Part shown: positions 34,609-43,333 of the stretch, in pieces
Layout of the letters: every line of letters starts with the position of its first letter
How positions within the stretch are numbered: the first letter of the stretch is position 1
Assembly: GCF_962719845.1 (NCBI RefSeq)
Contig: NZ_CAUIYF010000010.1
Coordinates: forward strand, 1 to 64,000
Length of the DNA: 64,000 nucleotides
Reading direction: 5' to 3'
Source: Neisseria uirgultaei
GTDB lineage: Bacteria; Pseudomonadota; Gammaproteobacteria; Burkholderiales; Neisseriaceae
Notes under the pieces: generated by a model
What the model was told of the DNA's origin: nothing
The model's database searches: none
The model's input: only the letters and a program-made list of their open reading frames with translations
Translations under genes and position numbers: made by a program

Positions 34609-35943
34609 ATGGCAAAAAAATATTTCGGCACGGACGGCGTGCGCGGCGAAGTCGGGCAGTTTCCGATTACGCCCGATTTTGTATTGAAACTCGGCTATGC
34701 GGCGGGTCAGGTCTTGGTTCAGCACGACACCGGCCAGAAACCGACCGTTTTAATCGGCAAGGATACGCGGATTTCCGGCTATATGCTGGAGGCCGCTTTG
34801 GTGGCGGGTTTTACCGCCGCAGGTGTCAACGTTATCCAAACCGGTCCGCTGCCCACGCCCGGCGTGGCTTATCTGACCCGTGCGCTGCGCCTGTCCGCCG
34901 GTGTGATGATTTCCGCGTCGCATAATGCCTATTCCGACAACGGCATCAAATTCTTTGCCGAAGGCGGCGTGAAACTTTCCGATGAAGTCGAGTTGGAAAT
35001 CGAAGCCAAAATCGACGAAGAAATGAAAACCCAGCCTTCTGCACGCCTAGGTCGCGCACGCCGCATCAGCGGTGCGGACGACCGCTATATCGAATTTTGC
35101 AAATCCACCTTCCCCAGTCATTCCGACCTTCGGGGTTTGAAGTTGGTTATCGATACCGCCAACGGCGCGGGGTACGGTGTCGCACCCAAGGTGTTTCACG
35201 AACTGGGCGCACAGGTCGTCAGCATCGGCGACGAACCCAACGGCTACAATATCAATGAAAAATGCGGTGCGACTTATACCAAGACACTCCAGGCAGCCGT
35301 TTTACAGCATGAAGCCGACTACGGCATCGCCTTAGACGGCGACGGCGACCGCCTGATGATGGTCGATAAAAACGGTAAGGTTTACGACGGCGACAGCCTG
35401 ATTTACGTCATCGCCAAAGCCCGCGCCCGAGAAGGTATCAACATCGGCGGCGTGGTCGGCACGGTTATGACCAATATGGCGATGGAAATCGCCCTGAAAG
35501 AGCAGGGCGTCGATTTCTGCCGCGCCAAAGTCGGCGACCGCTATGTGTTGGAACAGCTGAACCAACGCGGCTGGCTCATCGGCGGCGAAGCCAGCGGCCA
35601 TATTTTGTGCATGGACAAACACAACACCGGCGACGGCATTATTTCCGCGCTGCAAGTTTTGGCGGCGCTGAAAACGCTGAACCAAGACCTCGCCACCGTT
35701 TGCGCCGACTGGCAGCCGTATCCGCAAACGATGATTAATGTGCGCATCCAAAAAGGACAGAACTGGCAGGAAGCCTCAAAAGGCGTATTGGCGGAAGTGG
35801 AAAAGGAACTTGAAGGCAAAGGAAGGGTTGTATTGCGCGCTTCGGGAACCGAACCCGTCGTGCGCGTGATGGTGGAGGCGCGTCAGGCGGATTGGGCGCG
35901 CGAAGGGGCGGAACGCATTGCTGCCGCCATCGGCGGCATTTAG
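34609..35943 (+). CDS. glmM: Phosphoglucosamine mutase
   Basis: A 444-residue enzyme making glucosamine-1-phosphate for peptidoglycan and LOS. It begins MAKKYFGTDGVRG, carries the phosphoserine loop MISASHNAYSDNGIKFF (Ser102/104 region), the metal loop DGDGDRLMMVD and the C-terminal phosphate loop RASGTEPVVRVMVEA. The second of two ATGs is used since it gives the family N-terminus and better spacing from CGGAG. In many bacteria glmM follows folP, as here. Confidence 0.97.
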   Translation: MAKKYFGTDGVRGEVGQFPITPDFVLKLGYAAGQVLVQHDTGQKPTVLIGKDTRISGYMLEAALVAGFTAAGVNVIQTGPLPTPGVAYLTRALRLSAGVMISASHNAYSDNGIKFFAEGGVKLSDEVELEIEAKIDEEMKTQPSARLGRARRISGADDRYIEFCKSTFPSHSDLRGLKLVIDTANGAGYGVAPKVFHELGAQVVSIGDEPNGYNINEKCGATYTKTLQAAVLQHEADYGIALDGDGDRLMMVDKNGKVYDGDSLIYVIAKARAREGINIGGVVGTVMTNMAMEIALKEQGVDFCRAKVGDRYVLEQLNQRGWLIGGEASGHILCMDKHNTGDGIISALQVLAALKTLNQDLATVCADWQPYPQTMINVRIQKGQNWQEASKGVLAEVEKELEGKGRVVLRASGTEPVVRVMVEARQADWAREGAERIAAAIGGI

Positions 35944-35989
35944 GCAAAATCAGGCAAAACCGTTTCAACAGCGGCGGTTTTCCTGTTTA

Positions 35990-36049
35990 AATGCCGTCTG
36001 AACGTCTGGCGGGGGCGCGAATCTGCCCCCTGCCGCTTTCAGACGGCAT
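35990..36049. terminator. Long inverted uptake-sequence hairpin
   Basis: Uptake sequences flank a GC-rich inner stem (GGGGGC/GCCCCC), giving a two-part hairpin about 45 bp after glmM. Confidence 0.75.
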
Positions 36050-36130
36050 AATCTTTGATAGAATGCCGTTTCGCGCAGAAAATGTTTCGGCTTGTTCTGA
36101 CTTTTTATCTCCGACAATGGAATATCCGCT

Positions 36131-36814
36131 ATGTTTGCCCTTTTGGAAGCCTTTTTTGTCGAATACGGCTACGCGGCCGTGTTTTTCGTTCTGGTCATCT
36201 GCGGTTTCGGCGTGCCGATTCCCGAAGATTTGACCTTGGTAACGGGCGGCGTGATTTCGGGTATGGGTTATACCAATCCGCATATTATGTTTGCGGTCGG
36301 TATGCTCGGCGTGTTGGCGGGCGACGGCGTGATGTTTGCCGCCGGACGCATCTGGGGGCAGAAAATCCTCAAGTTCAAACCGATTGCGCGCGTGATGACC
36401 CCGAAACGCTATGGGCAGGTTCAGGAAAAATTCGACAAATACGGCAACTGGGTTCTGTTTGTCGCTCGCTTTCTGCCGGGTTTGCGGACTGCCGTTTTCG
36501 TTACCGCCGGCATCAGCCGCAAAGTATCGTATCTGCGCTTTCTGATTATGGACGGGCTTGCCGCGCTGATTTCCGTGCCCGTTTGGATTTATCTGGGCGA
36601 ATACGGTGCGCACAACATCGATTGGCTGATGGCGAAAATGCACAGCCTGCAATCGGGTATTTTTGTTATCTTGGGTATAGGTGCGGCCGTTGTCGCTTGG
36701 ATCTGGTGGAAAAAACGCCAACGTATCCAGTTTTACCGCAGCAAATTGAAAGAAAAGCGGGCGCAACGCAAAGCCGCCAAGGCAGCCAAAAAAGCCGCGC
36801 AAAGCAAACAATAA
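36131..36814 (+). CDS. DedA-family membrane protein
   Basis: A 227-residue inner-membrane protein of the DedA (SNARE-associated/VTT) family. It has PIPEDLTLVTGG near residue 30 (the acidic residue needed in the family) and VARFLPGLRTAVFVTAG with the essential Arg residues. DedA proteins are implicated in undecaprenyl-phosphate or phospholipid flipping. The C-terminal tail is highly basic (repeated Lys-Ala and Arg), longer than in many homologues, and probably cytoplasmic. No clear ribosome-binding site is visible. The 270-bp spacer that follows shows nothing I can assign. Confidence 0.9.
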   Translation: MFALLEAFFVEYGYAAVFFVLVICGFGVPIPEDLTLVTGGVISGMGYTNPHIMFAVGMLGVLAGDGVMFAAGRIWGQKILKFKPIARVMTPKRYGQVQEKFDKYGNWVLFVARFLPGLRTAVFVTAGISRKVSYLRFLIMDGLAALISVPVWIYLGEYGAHNIDWLMAKMHSLQSGIFVILGIGAAVVAWIWWKKRQRIQFYRSKLKEKRAQRKAAKAAKKAAQSKQ

Positions 36815-37085
36815 AATCAAGCACCTAAATAGCTTGCCGATATTCAATAGTTTCCGTATTTTTTAATCCACAAAGCGGTATCTTCCGTGTTGGGAACCTC
36901 ACAAGGGATTCAAGCTTGTTGTGACTCTCCTATTTCGTGAATAAAATCCACTTGGGAAATCAAATATTGACAGCCCTTGGGTGCTTTTTCATTTGAAGGC
37001 CGTCTGAAAACCGTCCGCGCCGCCAAATTGCCAGTCTGTCCGAAATATAGTTAAATAAGCCGTATCATTATTTTCAGACGACCCG

Positions 37086-38087
37086 ATGATGTCCATGAAA
37101 CAAAAAATCTTCGTCCTCTACACAGGCGGCACCATAGGCATGACCCAAAGCAGCGAAGGCCTGCGCCCCGATACCGCACTGGTCAGCCAGGCCCTTTCCC
37201 CCTTTTCAGACGGCCTCGATTTCGAGTGGCACGTCTGCAATCCCTTGATTGATTCCTCCTCCGTCACCCTGCAACACTGGCGCGGTTGGCTGGACATCAT
37301 TGCCGCCAAACTCCCTTCATGCGACGGCATCCTGATACTGCACGGCACGGACAGCATGGCGTACACCGCCAACCTCCTCTCGCTCGCCCTGCAAGGCTTG
37401 GGCAAGCCGATTGTCCTGACTGGTTCCCAATGGCCTTACGCCGCCGAAAACAGCGATGCCCCGCGCAACCTTTCCACCGCCGTTGCCGCTTTCAGCCTCA
37501 AGCTCAAACAAACCGTCATCGCGTTTGACGGCAAACTGTATCCCGCCGTCGGCAGCAGCAAAGTCAGCACCGAAACCGCCGCAGGCTTCGACAATCCGCA
37601 TTTCGGCGCGCTTGCCGAATGGGACGAAACCCGGGGTTGGCACAATCTCCGTATTCCGTCCCAAGACGCAGCAGCCGTTTCAGACGGCCTCAAAATCCGC
37701 TATCCCGATCCTCAGGCAAAAATCGCCGTCCGCACGCTTATCCCCGGCTTTGCCGTCCAAGAACTTGCCGACGGACTCGGACAGCTTTCCGCCCAAGCCC
37801 TTATCCTGCAAAGCTACGGACACGGCAACACGCCCGCAGACGAAGGTTTTATCCGCGCCGTGCAAGATTTTACGCAGCAAGGCAAATTGTTGCTCAACAT
37901 CAGCCAAGTCCGACAAGGCAGAACTGCCGCCGTTTACGCGCAAGGCAATGCGTTCCGCAACTCGGGCATCATCAACGGCGGCAAATGCAACCTCGAAACC
38001 GCCGCCGCGCTTATGACCCTCGCCGTATCGCAAGGCTGGGGTAAGGAAGATGTTTACAAAGAATTGGTAAGACTAAAGTTAGTGTGA
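37086..38087 (+). CDS. ansA: Type I (cytoplasmic) L-asparaginase
   Basis: A 333-residue asparaginase hydrolysing asparagine to aspartate and ammonia. VLYTGGTIGMT holds the first catalytic Thr, LHGTDSMAYTA the second catalytic Thr-Asp pair, and GKPIVLTGSQWP a conserved strand. There is no signal peptide, which fits the cytoplasmic type. Three in-frame ATGs (37086, 37089, 37095) precede KQKIFVLYTGG; the exact start is uncertain. tatD begins seven bases after the stop, so they are likely cotranscribed. Confidence 0.92.
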   Translation: MMSMKQKIFVLYTGGTIGMTQSSEGLRPDTALVSQALSPFSDGLDFEWHVCNPLIDSSSVTLQHWRGWLDIIAAKLPSCDGILILHGTDSMAYTANLLSLALQGLGKPIVLTGSQWPYAAENSDAPRNLSTAVAAFSLKLKQTVIAFDGKLYPAVGSSKVSTETAAGFDNPHFGALAEWDETRGWHNLRIPSQDAAAVSDGLKIRYPDPQAKIAVRTLIPGFAVQELADGLGQLSAQALILQSYGHGNTPADEGFIRAVQDFTQQGKLLLNISQVRQGRTAAVYAQGNAFRNSGIINGGKCNLETAAALMTLAVSQGWGKEDVYKELVRLKLV

Positions 38088-38094
38088 AATCGAA

Positions 38095-38862
38095 ATGAAC
38101 TTCACCGATACCCATTGCCACCTTGCCGATCCCGCCTTACGCGAAAACCTGACGCACGTTTTGACCGCAGCACGGGAGGCTGGAGTAGGGCGGTTTATCG
38201 TTCCCGCGACGCGCCCGCAGGATTGGCAAAGCGTGGCGGAACTGTCGGAAATGCCGTCCGAACACGGTATCCGGGTTGCCTTCGGTATCCATCCTTGGTT
38301 TTCAGACGGCATTGAGGAACAGGATTTTGCCGGTTTGGAAGCCGTATTGGCGCGTTACCCCCGAGCGTGGGTCGGCGAAATCGGTTTGGATTTTTACGGC
38401 AAAACCCAAACGCCGCCACAGCGCGAACGGCAAATCCAAGTCTTCAGCCGCCAGCTTGAAATCGCGCAAACCCTGCGTCGGCGCGTGATTATCCATAATC
38501 TCAAAGCCACTGCCGACATCGCCGCCGCCGTCAGACAGACAGGTTTTTCCTGTGGCGGCATCGTCCACGCCTTTTCGGGCAGCATTGAAGAAGCGCGCGT
38601 GTTGGTCGGGCTCGGTTTCAAAATCGGCATCGGTTCGCTGCTGCTCAATCCGAACGCGCGTAAAGTGCGCGATACGCTTAAAGCCTTGAACGACGGGGAT
38701 TTCGTATTGGAAACGGATAGCCCGTTTATGCTGAAAAAGGAGATTAATACGCCTGTCAATATTCCGAGTATTGCAAAGATTGCTGCGGAAATCCGCGGAA
38801 CCTGTGTAGAAGAGGTTGCCAAGGTAACGGAGCGCAATGCCGATGCCCTGTTGGGACGGTAG
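38095..38862 (+). CDS. TatD-family metal-dependent deoxyribonuclease
   Basis: A 255-residue TIM-barrel hydrolase. Metal ligands are seen in FTDTHCHL (His7, His9), VGEIGLDFYG (Glu), RRVIIHNLKA (His), GGIVHAFSG (His) and LETDSPFML (Asp). The family includes TatD, YcfH and YjjV. It could act in DNA repair or turnover. An uptake sequence is embedded in the coding region (Phe-Ser-Asp-Gly-Ile at about residue 69), as often in Neisseria. Confidence 0.92.
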   Translation: MNFTDTHCHLADPALRENLTHVLTAAREAGVGRFIVPATRPQDWQSVAELSEMPSEHGIRVAFGIHPWFSDGIEEQDFAGLEAVLARYPRAWVGEIGLDFYGKTQTPPQRERQIQVFSRQLEIAQTLRRRVIIHNLKATADIAAAVRQTGFSCGGIVHAFSGSIEEARVLVGLGFKIGIGSLLLNPNARKVRDTLKALNDGDFVLETDSPFMLKKEINTPVNIPSIAKIAAEIRGTCVEEVAKVTERNADALLGR

Positions 38863-38906
38863 GTTATCCATCTAAGATTATCTTTTTGAATATCCGGAAA
38901 ACCTAT

Positions 38907-38912
38907 TATAAT
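38907..38912 (+). promoter_or_regulatory. Probable prfA -10 element
   Basis: TATAAT, 55 bp before the prfA start, between tatD and an uptake sequence. Confidence 0.35.
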
Positions 38913-38966
38913 AATCCAGTGTTGATGCCGTCTGAACATTCAGGCGGCGTTTGTTATGGAAGAATT

Positions 38967-40043
38967 ATGAAGACGTCTATCTTAGAAAAACTACAACAAC
39001 TCAGCGACCGACTGGAAGAAGTCACCCACCTCCTCGGACAACCCGAAGCCACGTCCGACATGGACAACTACCGCAAACTCACGCGCGAACACGCCGAACT
39101 GACCCCCGTCGTCGAAGTATTCCAAAACTATCGGCTTGCCCAAAGCGACTTGGCGGATGCCGAAGAAATGCTGTCCGACCCCGAAATGAAAGACTTTGCC
39201 GCCGAAGAAATCGAAGCGGCAAAAGCCAAAATCAACACACTCGATACCGAACTGCAAAAACTGCTGCTGCCCAAAGATGCCGACGACGACAAAAACATCT
39301 TCATCGAAATACGCGCCGGAACGGGCGGCGACGAAGCCGCGCTGTTTGCCGGCGATTTGCTGCGTATGTACAGCCGCTACGCCGAACGCAACCGCTGGCA
39401 GGTCGAAATTGTGTCCGCCAACGAAAGCGAGTTGGGCGGTTATAAAGAAGTCATCGCCCGTATTGTCGGACTCGGTGCGTACAGCCGTCTGAAATTCGAA
39501 TCGGGTGGCCACCGCGTACAGCGCGTCCCTGCAACCGAAAGCCAAGGCCGTATTCACACTTCAGCCTGTACCGTCGCCGTCATGCCTGAAGCGGACGAAC
39601 TGGAAGACATCGAATTGAACCCCGCCGACTTGCGCATCGACACCTTCCGCGCATCCGGCGCGGGCGGTCAGCACATCAACAAAACCGACTCCGCCGTCCG
39701 CATCACCCACCTGCCCACCGGCATGGTGGTCGAATGCCAAGACGGTCGCAGCCAACACGCCAACAAGGCGCAGGCGATGAAAGTCCTCGCCGCCCGCCTG
39801 AACGACGCGCAAAAACGCGAAGCCCAAGCCAAAGAAGCCGCCGAACGCAAATCCCTCATCGGCAGCGGCGACCGCAGCGAACGCATCCGCACCTACAACT
39901 ATCCCCAAGGCAGGGTAACAGACCACCGCATCAACCTTACCCTGCACAAGCTGGATTTTGTCATGGACGGCGACTTGGAAGAAATCACCGATGCCCTGAT
40001 TGCCGAGCATCAGGCGGAGCTTCTGGCGGCGATGGGCGATTGA
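38967..40043 (+). CDS. prfA: Peptide chain release factor 1
   Basis: A 358-residue release factor recognising UAA and UAG. It contains the anticodon-mimic region around REHAELTPVVE...VPATESQGRIHTSA and the GGQ motif in RASGAGGQHINKTDSAVR that triggers peptide release. Length fits RF1. ATG 38967 (MKTSILEKL) follows GGAAGAA; the longer frame from 38886 reads through an uptake sequence and is rejected. Confidence 0.97.
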   Translation: MKTSILEKLQQLSDRLEEVTHLLGQPEATSDMDNYRKLTREHAELTPVVEVFQNYRLAQSDLADAEEMLSDPEMKDFAAEEIEAAKAKINTLDTELQKLLLPKDADDDKNIFIEIRAGTGGDEAALFAGDLLRMYSRYAERNRWQVEIVSANESELGGYKEVIARIVGLGAYSRLKFESGGHRVQRVPATESQGRIHTSACTVAVMPEADELEDIELNPADLRIDTFRASGAGGQHINKTDSAVRITHLPTGMVVECQDGRSQHANKAQAMKVLAARLNDAQKREAQAKEAAERKSLIGSGDRSERIRTYNYPQGRVTDHRINLTLHKLDFVMDGDLEEITDALIAEHQAELLAAMGD

Positions 40044-40064
40044 GTTTTGTGTTTTGAAATGGAA

Positions 40065-40096
40065 ATGCCGTCTGAAATCCAAGTTTCAGACGGCAT
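40065..40096. terminator. Inverted uptake-sequence terminator
   Basis: A tight hairpin with a short loop, 21 bp after prfA, followed by T residues. Confidence 0.85.
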
Positions 40097-40207
40097 TTTG
40101 CGTCTGCCGTGCCATGCAATCAATTTTAATCCGCCATATTCTACTGATTTGTTTGAATTCAGTGTATTATGCCGTTTCTCAACCATAGGCGACAACTGGA
40201 CATATTG

Positions 40208-41206
40208 ATGAAGATTGCGATTTACGGTACGAAAAGCTATGACCGCGAACATTTTACCCGCGCCAACCGGCATTTCGGCTTCGAGCTGGAGTTTTTTGAT
40301 TTTATGCTGGATGTAAAAACGGCGAAAATGGCGGAAGGCGCGGAGGCGGTCTGTATTTTTGTGAACGACGACGGCAGCCGGCCCGTGTTGGAAAAATTGG
40401 CGCAAATTGGCGTGAAAACTGTGGCGTTGCGTTGTGCCGGCTTCAATAATGTGGATTTGAAGGCGGCTGAAGAATTGGGCTTGAAAGTCGTGCGCGTTCC
40501 CGCCTATTCGCCCGAATCGGTTGCAGAACATACCGTGGGGCTGATGCTGACCTTGAACCGCCATATCCACAAAGCCTACCAGCGTACCCGCGATGCCAAT
40601 TTTTCTTTGGAAGGGCTGACCGGTTTCAATATGTATGGCAAAACGGCGGGCGTTATCGGCACGGGGAAAATCGGTATCGCAACGATGCGGATTTTAAAGG
40701 GTTTCGGTATGAACCTGCTGGCTTATGATCCGTTTTGCAACCCCGAAGTGGAAAAACTCGGCGGCAGGTATGTGGATTTGGACGAGCTGTATGCCCGGTC
40801 GGACATCATCACGCTGCATTGCCCCGCCACGCCGGAAAACCACTATATGCTGAACGAAGCGGCGTTCGACAAAATGAAAGACGGTGTGATGATTATCAAC
40901 ACCAGCCGTGGCGGCCTGATTGACAGTGCCGCCGCCATTGAGGCGTTGAAACGCCGGAAAATCGGCGCATTGGGCATGGATGTGTACGAGAACGAGCGCG
41001 AGCTGTTTTTTGAAGACAAATCCAACGATGTGATTACCGACGACGTGTTCCGCCGACTGTCGTCCTGCCATAACGTGCTGTTTACCGGACATCAGGCGTT
41101 TTTGACGGAAGAGGCGTTGGGTAATATTTCGGAAGTTACGCTGTCCAATATCCGCGAGGTCGGACAGACCGGAGATTGCGGCAATGCGGTTTGTGCCGAC
41201 GGTTGA
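40208..41206 (+). CDS. ldhA: D-lactate dehydrogenase, fermentative
   Basis: A 332-residue NAD-dependent 2-hydroxyacid dehydrogenase interconverting pyruvate and D-lactate. It has the Rossmann loop GVIGTGKIGIATMRI, Arg in NTSRGGLIDS, Glu in the following MDVYENE region, and the catalytic His in LFTGHQAFLTEEAL. It matches E. coli LdhA-type enzymes in length and motifs. ATG 40208 (MKIAIYGTK) begins the first beta-strand; a frame from 40169 adds 13 residues without support. Confidence 0.92.
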   Translation: MKIAIYGTKSYDREHFTRANRHFGFELEFFDFMLDVKTAKMAEGAEAVCIFVNDDGSRPVLEKLAQIGVKTVALRCAGFNNVDLKAAEELGLKVVRVPAYSPESVAEHTVGLMLTLNRHIHKAYQRTRDANFSLEGLTGFNMYGKTAGVIGTGKIGIATMRILKGFGMNLLAYDPFCNPEVEKLGGRYVDLDELYARSDIITLHCPATPENHYMLNEAAFDKMKDGVMIINTSRGGLIDSAAAIEALKRRKIGALGMDVYENERELFFEDKSNDVITDDVFRRLSSCHNVLFTGHQAFLTEEALGNISEVTLSNIREVGQTGDCGNAVCADG

Positions 41207-41229
41207 CGTGTTTTAAGAGTTTAAAGGAA

Positions 41230-41259
41230 ATGCCGTCTGAAACAGGTTTCAGACGGCAT
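41230..41259. terminator. Bidirectional uptake-sequence terminator
   Basis: An inverted pair with a very short loop between convergent ldhA and serS. Confidence 0.87.
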
Positions 41260-41283
41260 TTGACGTTCAGGCAGCCTGCAAAC

Positions 41284-42579
41284 TTATTTGACTTCCAACT
41301 TGGCAACCCCGCCCATATAAGGCTGCAAAGCGGCAGGGATATTGATGCTGCCGTCGGCGTTTTGATGGTTTTCCAATACGGCGACCAGCGTTCTGCCGAC
41401 TGCCAAGCCGGAGCCGTTTAAGGTGTGTACCAAGCGGTTTTTGCCGTTTTCGTCTTTAAAACGCGCCTTCATGCGGCGGGCTTGGAAATCTTCGCAGTTG
41501 GAACAGCTTGAGATTTCGCGGTAGGTGTTTTGCGCGGGAACCCAGACTTCCAAATCATAGGTCTTAGTCGCGCCGAAGCCCATGTCGCCAGTACACAGGG
41601 TAATCACGCGGTAGGGCAGCTCCAAGGCCTTCAGGATGTTTTCGGCATGACCGACCATTTCTTCCAGCGCTTCGTATGATTTTTCGGGATGAACGATTTG
41701 CACCATTTCTACTTTATCGAATTGGTGCTGGCGGATCAGGCCGCGCGTGTCTTTGCCGTATGAACCCGCCTCGCTGCGGAAACAGGGCGAATGTGCGGTC
41801 AGCTTCAGCGGCAGTTCGCTTTCGGACACAATGCTGTCGGCAACGGTATTGGTCAGGGTAACTTCAGCTGTCGGAATCAGATATTGCGTGGTTTTGGTTT
41901 CGTCGCCGCCACGGGTAACGTGGAACAGATCTTCCGCAAACTTCGGCAGCTGGCCCGTGCCTTGCAGCGTCGTATCGTCAACGATATAAGGCGTGTAATG
42001 CTCGGTGTAGCCGTGTTTCAGCGTGTGCGTATCGAGCATGAATTGTGCCAGCGCGCGGTGCAGACGGGCGATTTGTCCGCGCATCACGGTAAATCGTGCG
42101 CCGGACAGCTTCGCGCCGCCTTCGAAATCCAAACCCAAAGGTTCGCCCAAATCGACATGGTCTTTGATTTCAAAGTCAAATTCGCGCGGCGTGCCGACTT
42201 TGCGGACTTCGACGTTTTCGGTTTCATCCTTACCGAAAGGCACGCCCTCATGCGGCAGGTTAGGTATGCTCAACAACCATGCATCCAGTTCCTTTTGCAC
42301 GGCTTCCAAATCGGCGGCGGCCTGTTCCAAATCGGTTTTGATTTGAGCGACTTGATCCATCGCCGCCTGCGCTTCTTCGTGTTTGCCCTGACCTTTCAGT
42401 GCGCCGATTTGTTTGGAAATGCTGTTGCGCGAGGCTTGTAGTTCTTCGGTTTTTACCTGAACGGACTTGCGTCGTTCTTCCAGTGCGTCAAAACGTGCGG
42501 TATCAAAGTCATAACCGCGCCGTGCAAGCCGTTCGGCAACGGCGGCGGTGTTGCTGCGGAGCAATTGGATATCTAACAT
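41284..42579 (-). CDS. serS: Seryl-tRNA synthetase
   Basis: A 431-residue class II synthetase. The N-terminal coiled-coil arm (about 30-100) binds the long variable arm of tRNA-Ser. The catalytic core shows motif 2 in CFRSEAGSYGKDTRGLIRQHQF and motif 3 in NGSGLAVGRTLVAVLEN. Its start ATG is at 42579. It is monocistronic, convergent with ldhA and divergent from rppH. Confidence 0.98.
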   Translation of the reverse strand: MLDIQLLRSNTAAVAERLARRGYDFDTARFDALEERRKSVQVKTEELQASRNSISKQIGALKGQGKHEEAQAAMDQVAQIKTDLEQAAADLEAVQKELDAWLLSIPNLPHEGVPFGKDETENVEVRKVGTPREFDFEIKDHVDLGEPLGLDFEGGAKLSGARFTVMRGQIARLHRALAQFMLDTHTLKHGYTEHYTPYIVDDTTLQGTGQLPKFAEDLFHVTRGGDETKTTQYLIPTAEVTLTNTVADSIVSESELPLKLTAHSPCFRSEAGSYGKDTRGLIRQHQFDKVEMVQIVHPEKSYEALEEMVGHAENILKALELPYRVITLCTGDMGFGATKTYDLEVWVPAQNTYREISSCSNCEDFQARRMKARFKDENGKNRLVHTLNGSGLAVGRTLVAVLENHQNADGSINIPAALQPYMGGVAKLEVK

Positions 42580-42745
42580 GGTCTGATTCCCGAATTAATT
42601 TGAAACGTATTATTGTAAACCAAATTTAAGATATTTTCCCAAATCCCCCCGTGTTTCGGCACGCGTACCACCATGCCGTCTGATTTGTCAAAACCGCCTG
42701 ATTTGTGGGAAAATCGCACGATTGAATTTAACGGAGGGCGACACC

Positions 42746-43267
42746 GTGTTGGACAGGGAAGGCTATCGCCCCAATGTCGGTATCATCTTAATCAACAACC
42801 GCAACGAAGTCTTTTGGGGCAAGCGTGTGCGCGAACATTCTTGGCAGTTTCCGCAAGGCGGCATCAAGCCGGGCGAAAGCCCCGAAACCGCGATGTACCG
42901 CGAGCTGTACGAAGAAGTCGGACTTATGCCGCAACACGTCAAAATCGTCGGGCGGACGCGCGACTGGCTGCGTTACGACGTGCCGAACAACTGGGTACGC
43001 CGCGAATGGCGCGGATCCTATCGCGGACAAAAACAGATTTGGTATCTTTTGCGCCTGACCGGCCGGGATTGCGATGTCAACCTGCGCGCCACCCGCCACC
43101 CCGAATTTGACGGCTGGCGTTGGCACCAATATTGGGCGCCCGTTGACGAAGTGATTGATTTCAAACGCGACGTTTATTTGGGGGCGTTGAAAGAACTCTC
43201 CCGCTTCCTGCGCGGTATGGAAAGTTATGAAGACTTTGCCGCCCGCCAACCTTCCGGCAACCGGTAA
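42746..43267 (+). CDS. rppH: RNA pyrophosphohydrolase
   Basis: A 173-residue Nudix hydrolase that removes pyrophosphate from mRNA 5' ends and so triggers decay. The Nudix box GGIKPGESPETAMYRELYEEVG is complete in spacing, and GYRPNVGIILINNRNEVFWGKR matches the RppH N-terminus. I choose GTG at 42746 (MLDREGYRPNVG) with GGAGGG seven bases upstream; an in-frame TTG at 42722 would add eight residues and put that site inside the gene. parE follows after 66 bp. Confidence 0.95.
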   Translation: MLDREGYRPNVGIILINNRNEVFWGKRVREHSWQFPQGGIKPGESPETAMYRELYEEVGLMPQHVKIVGRTRDWLRYDVPNNWVRREWRGSYRGQKQIWYLLRLTGRDCDVNLRATRHPEFDGWRWHQYWAPVDEVIDFKRDVYLGALKELSRFLRGMESYEDFAARQPSGNR

Positions 43268-43333
43268 AACAACGGAACGCAACGCTTTCAGGCCGTCTGA
43301 AAGCGTTGTTTTTCTTACTTTCAGATTATTCCT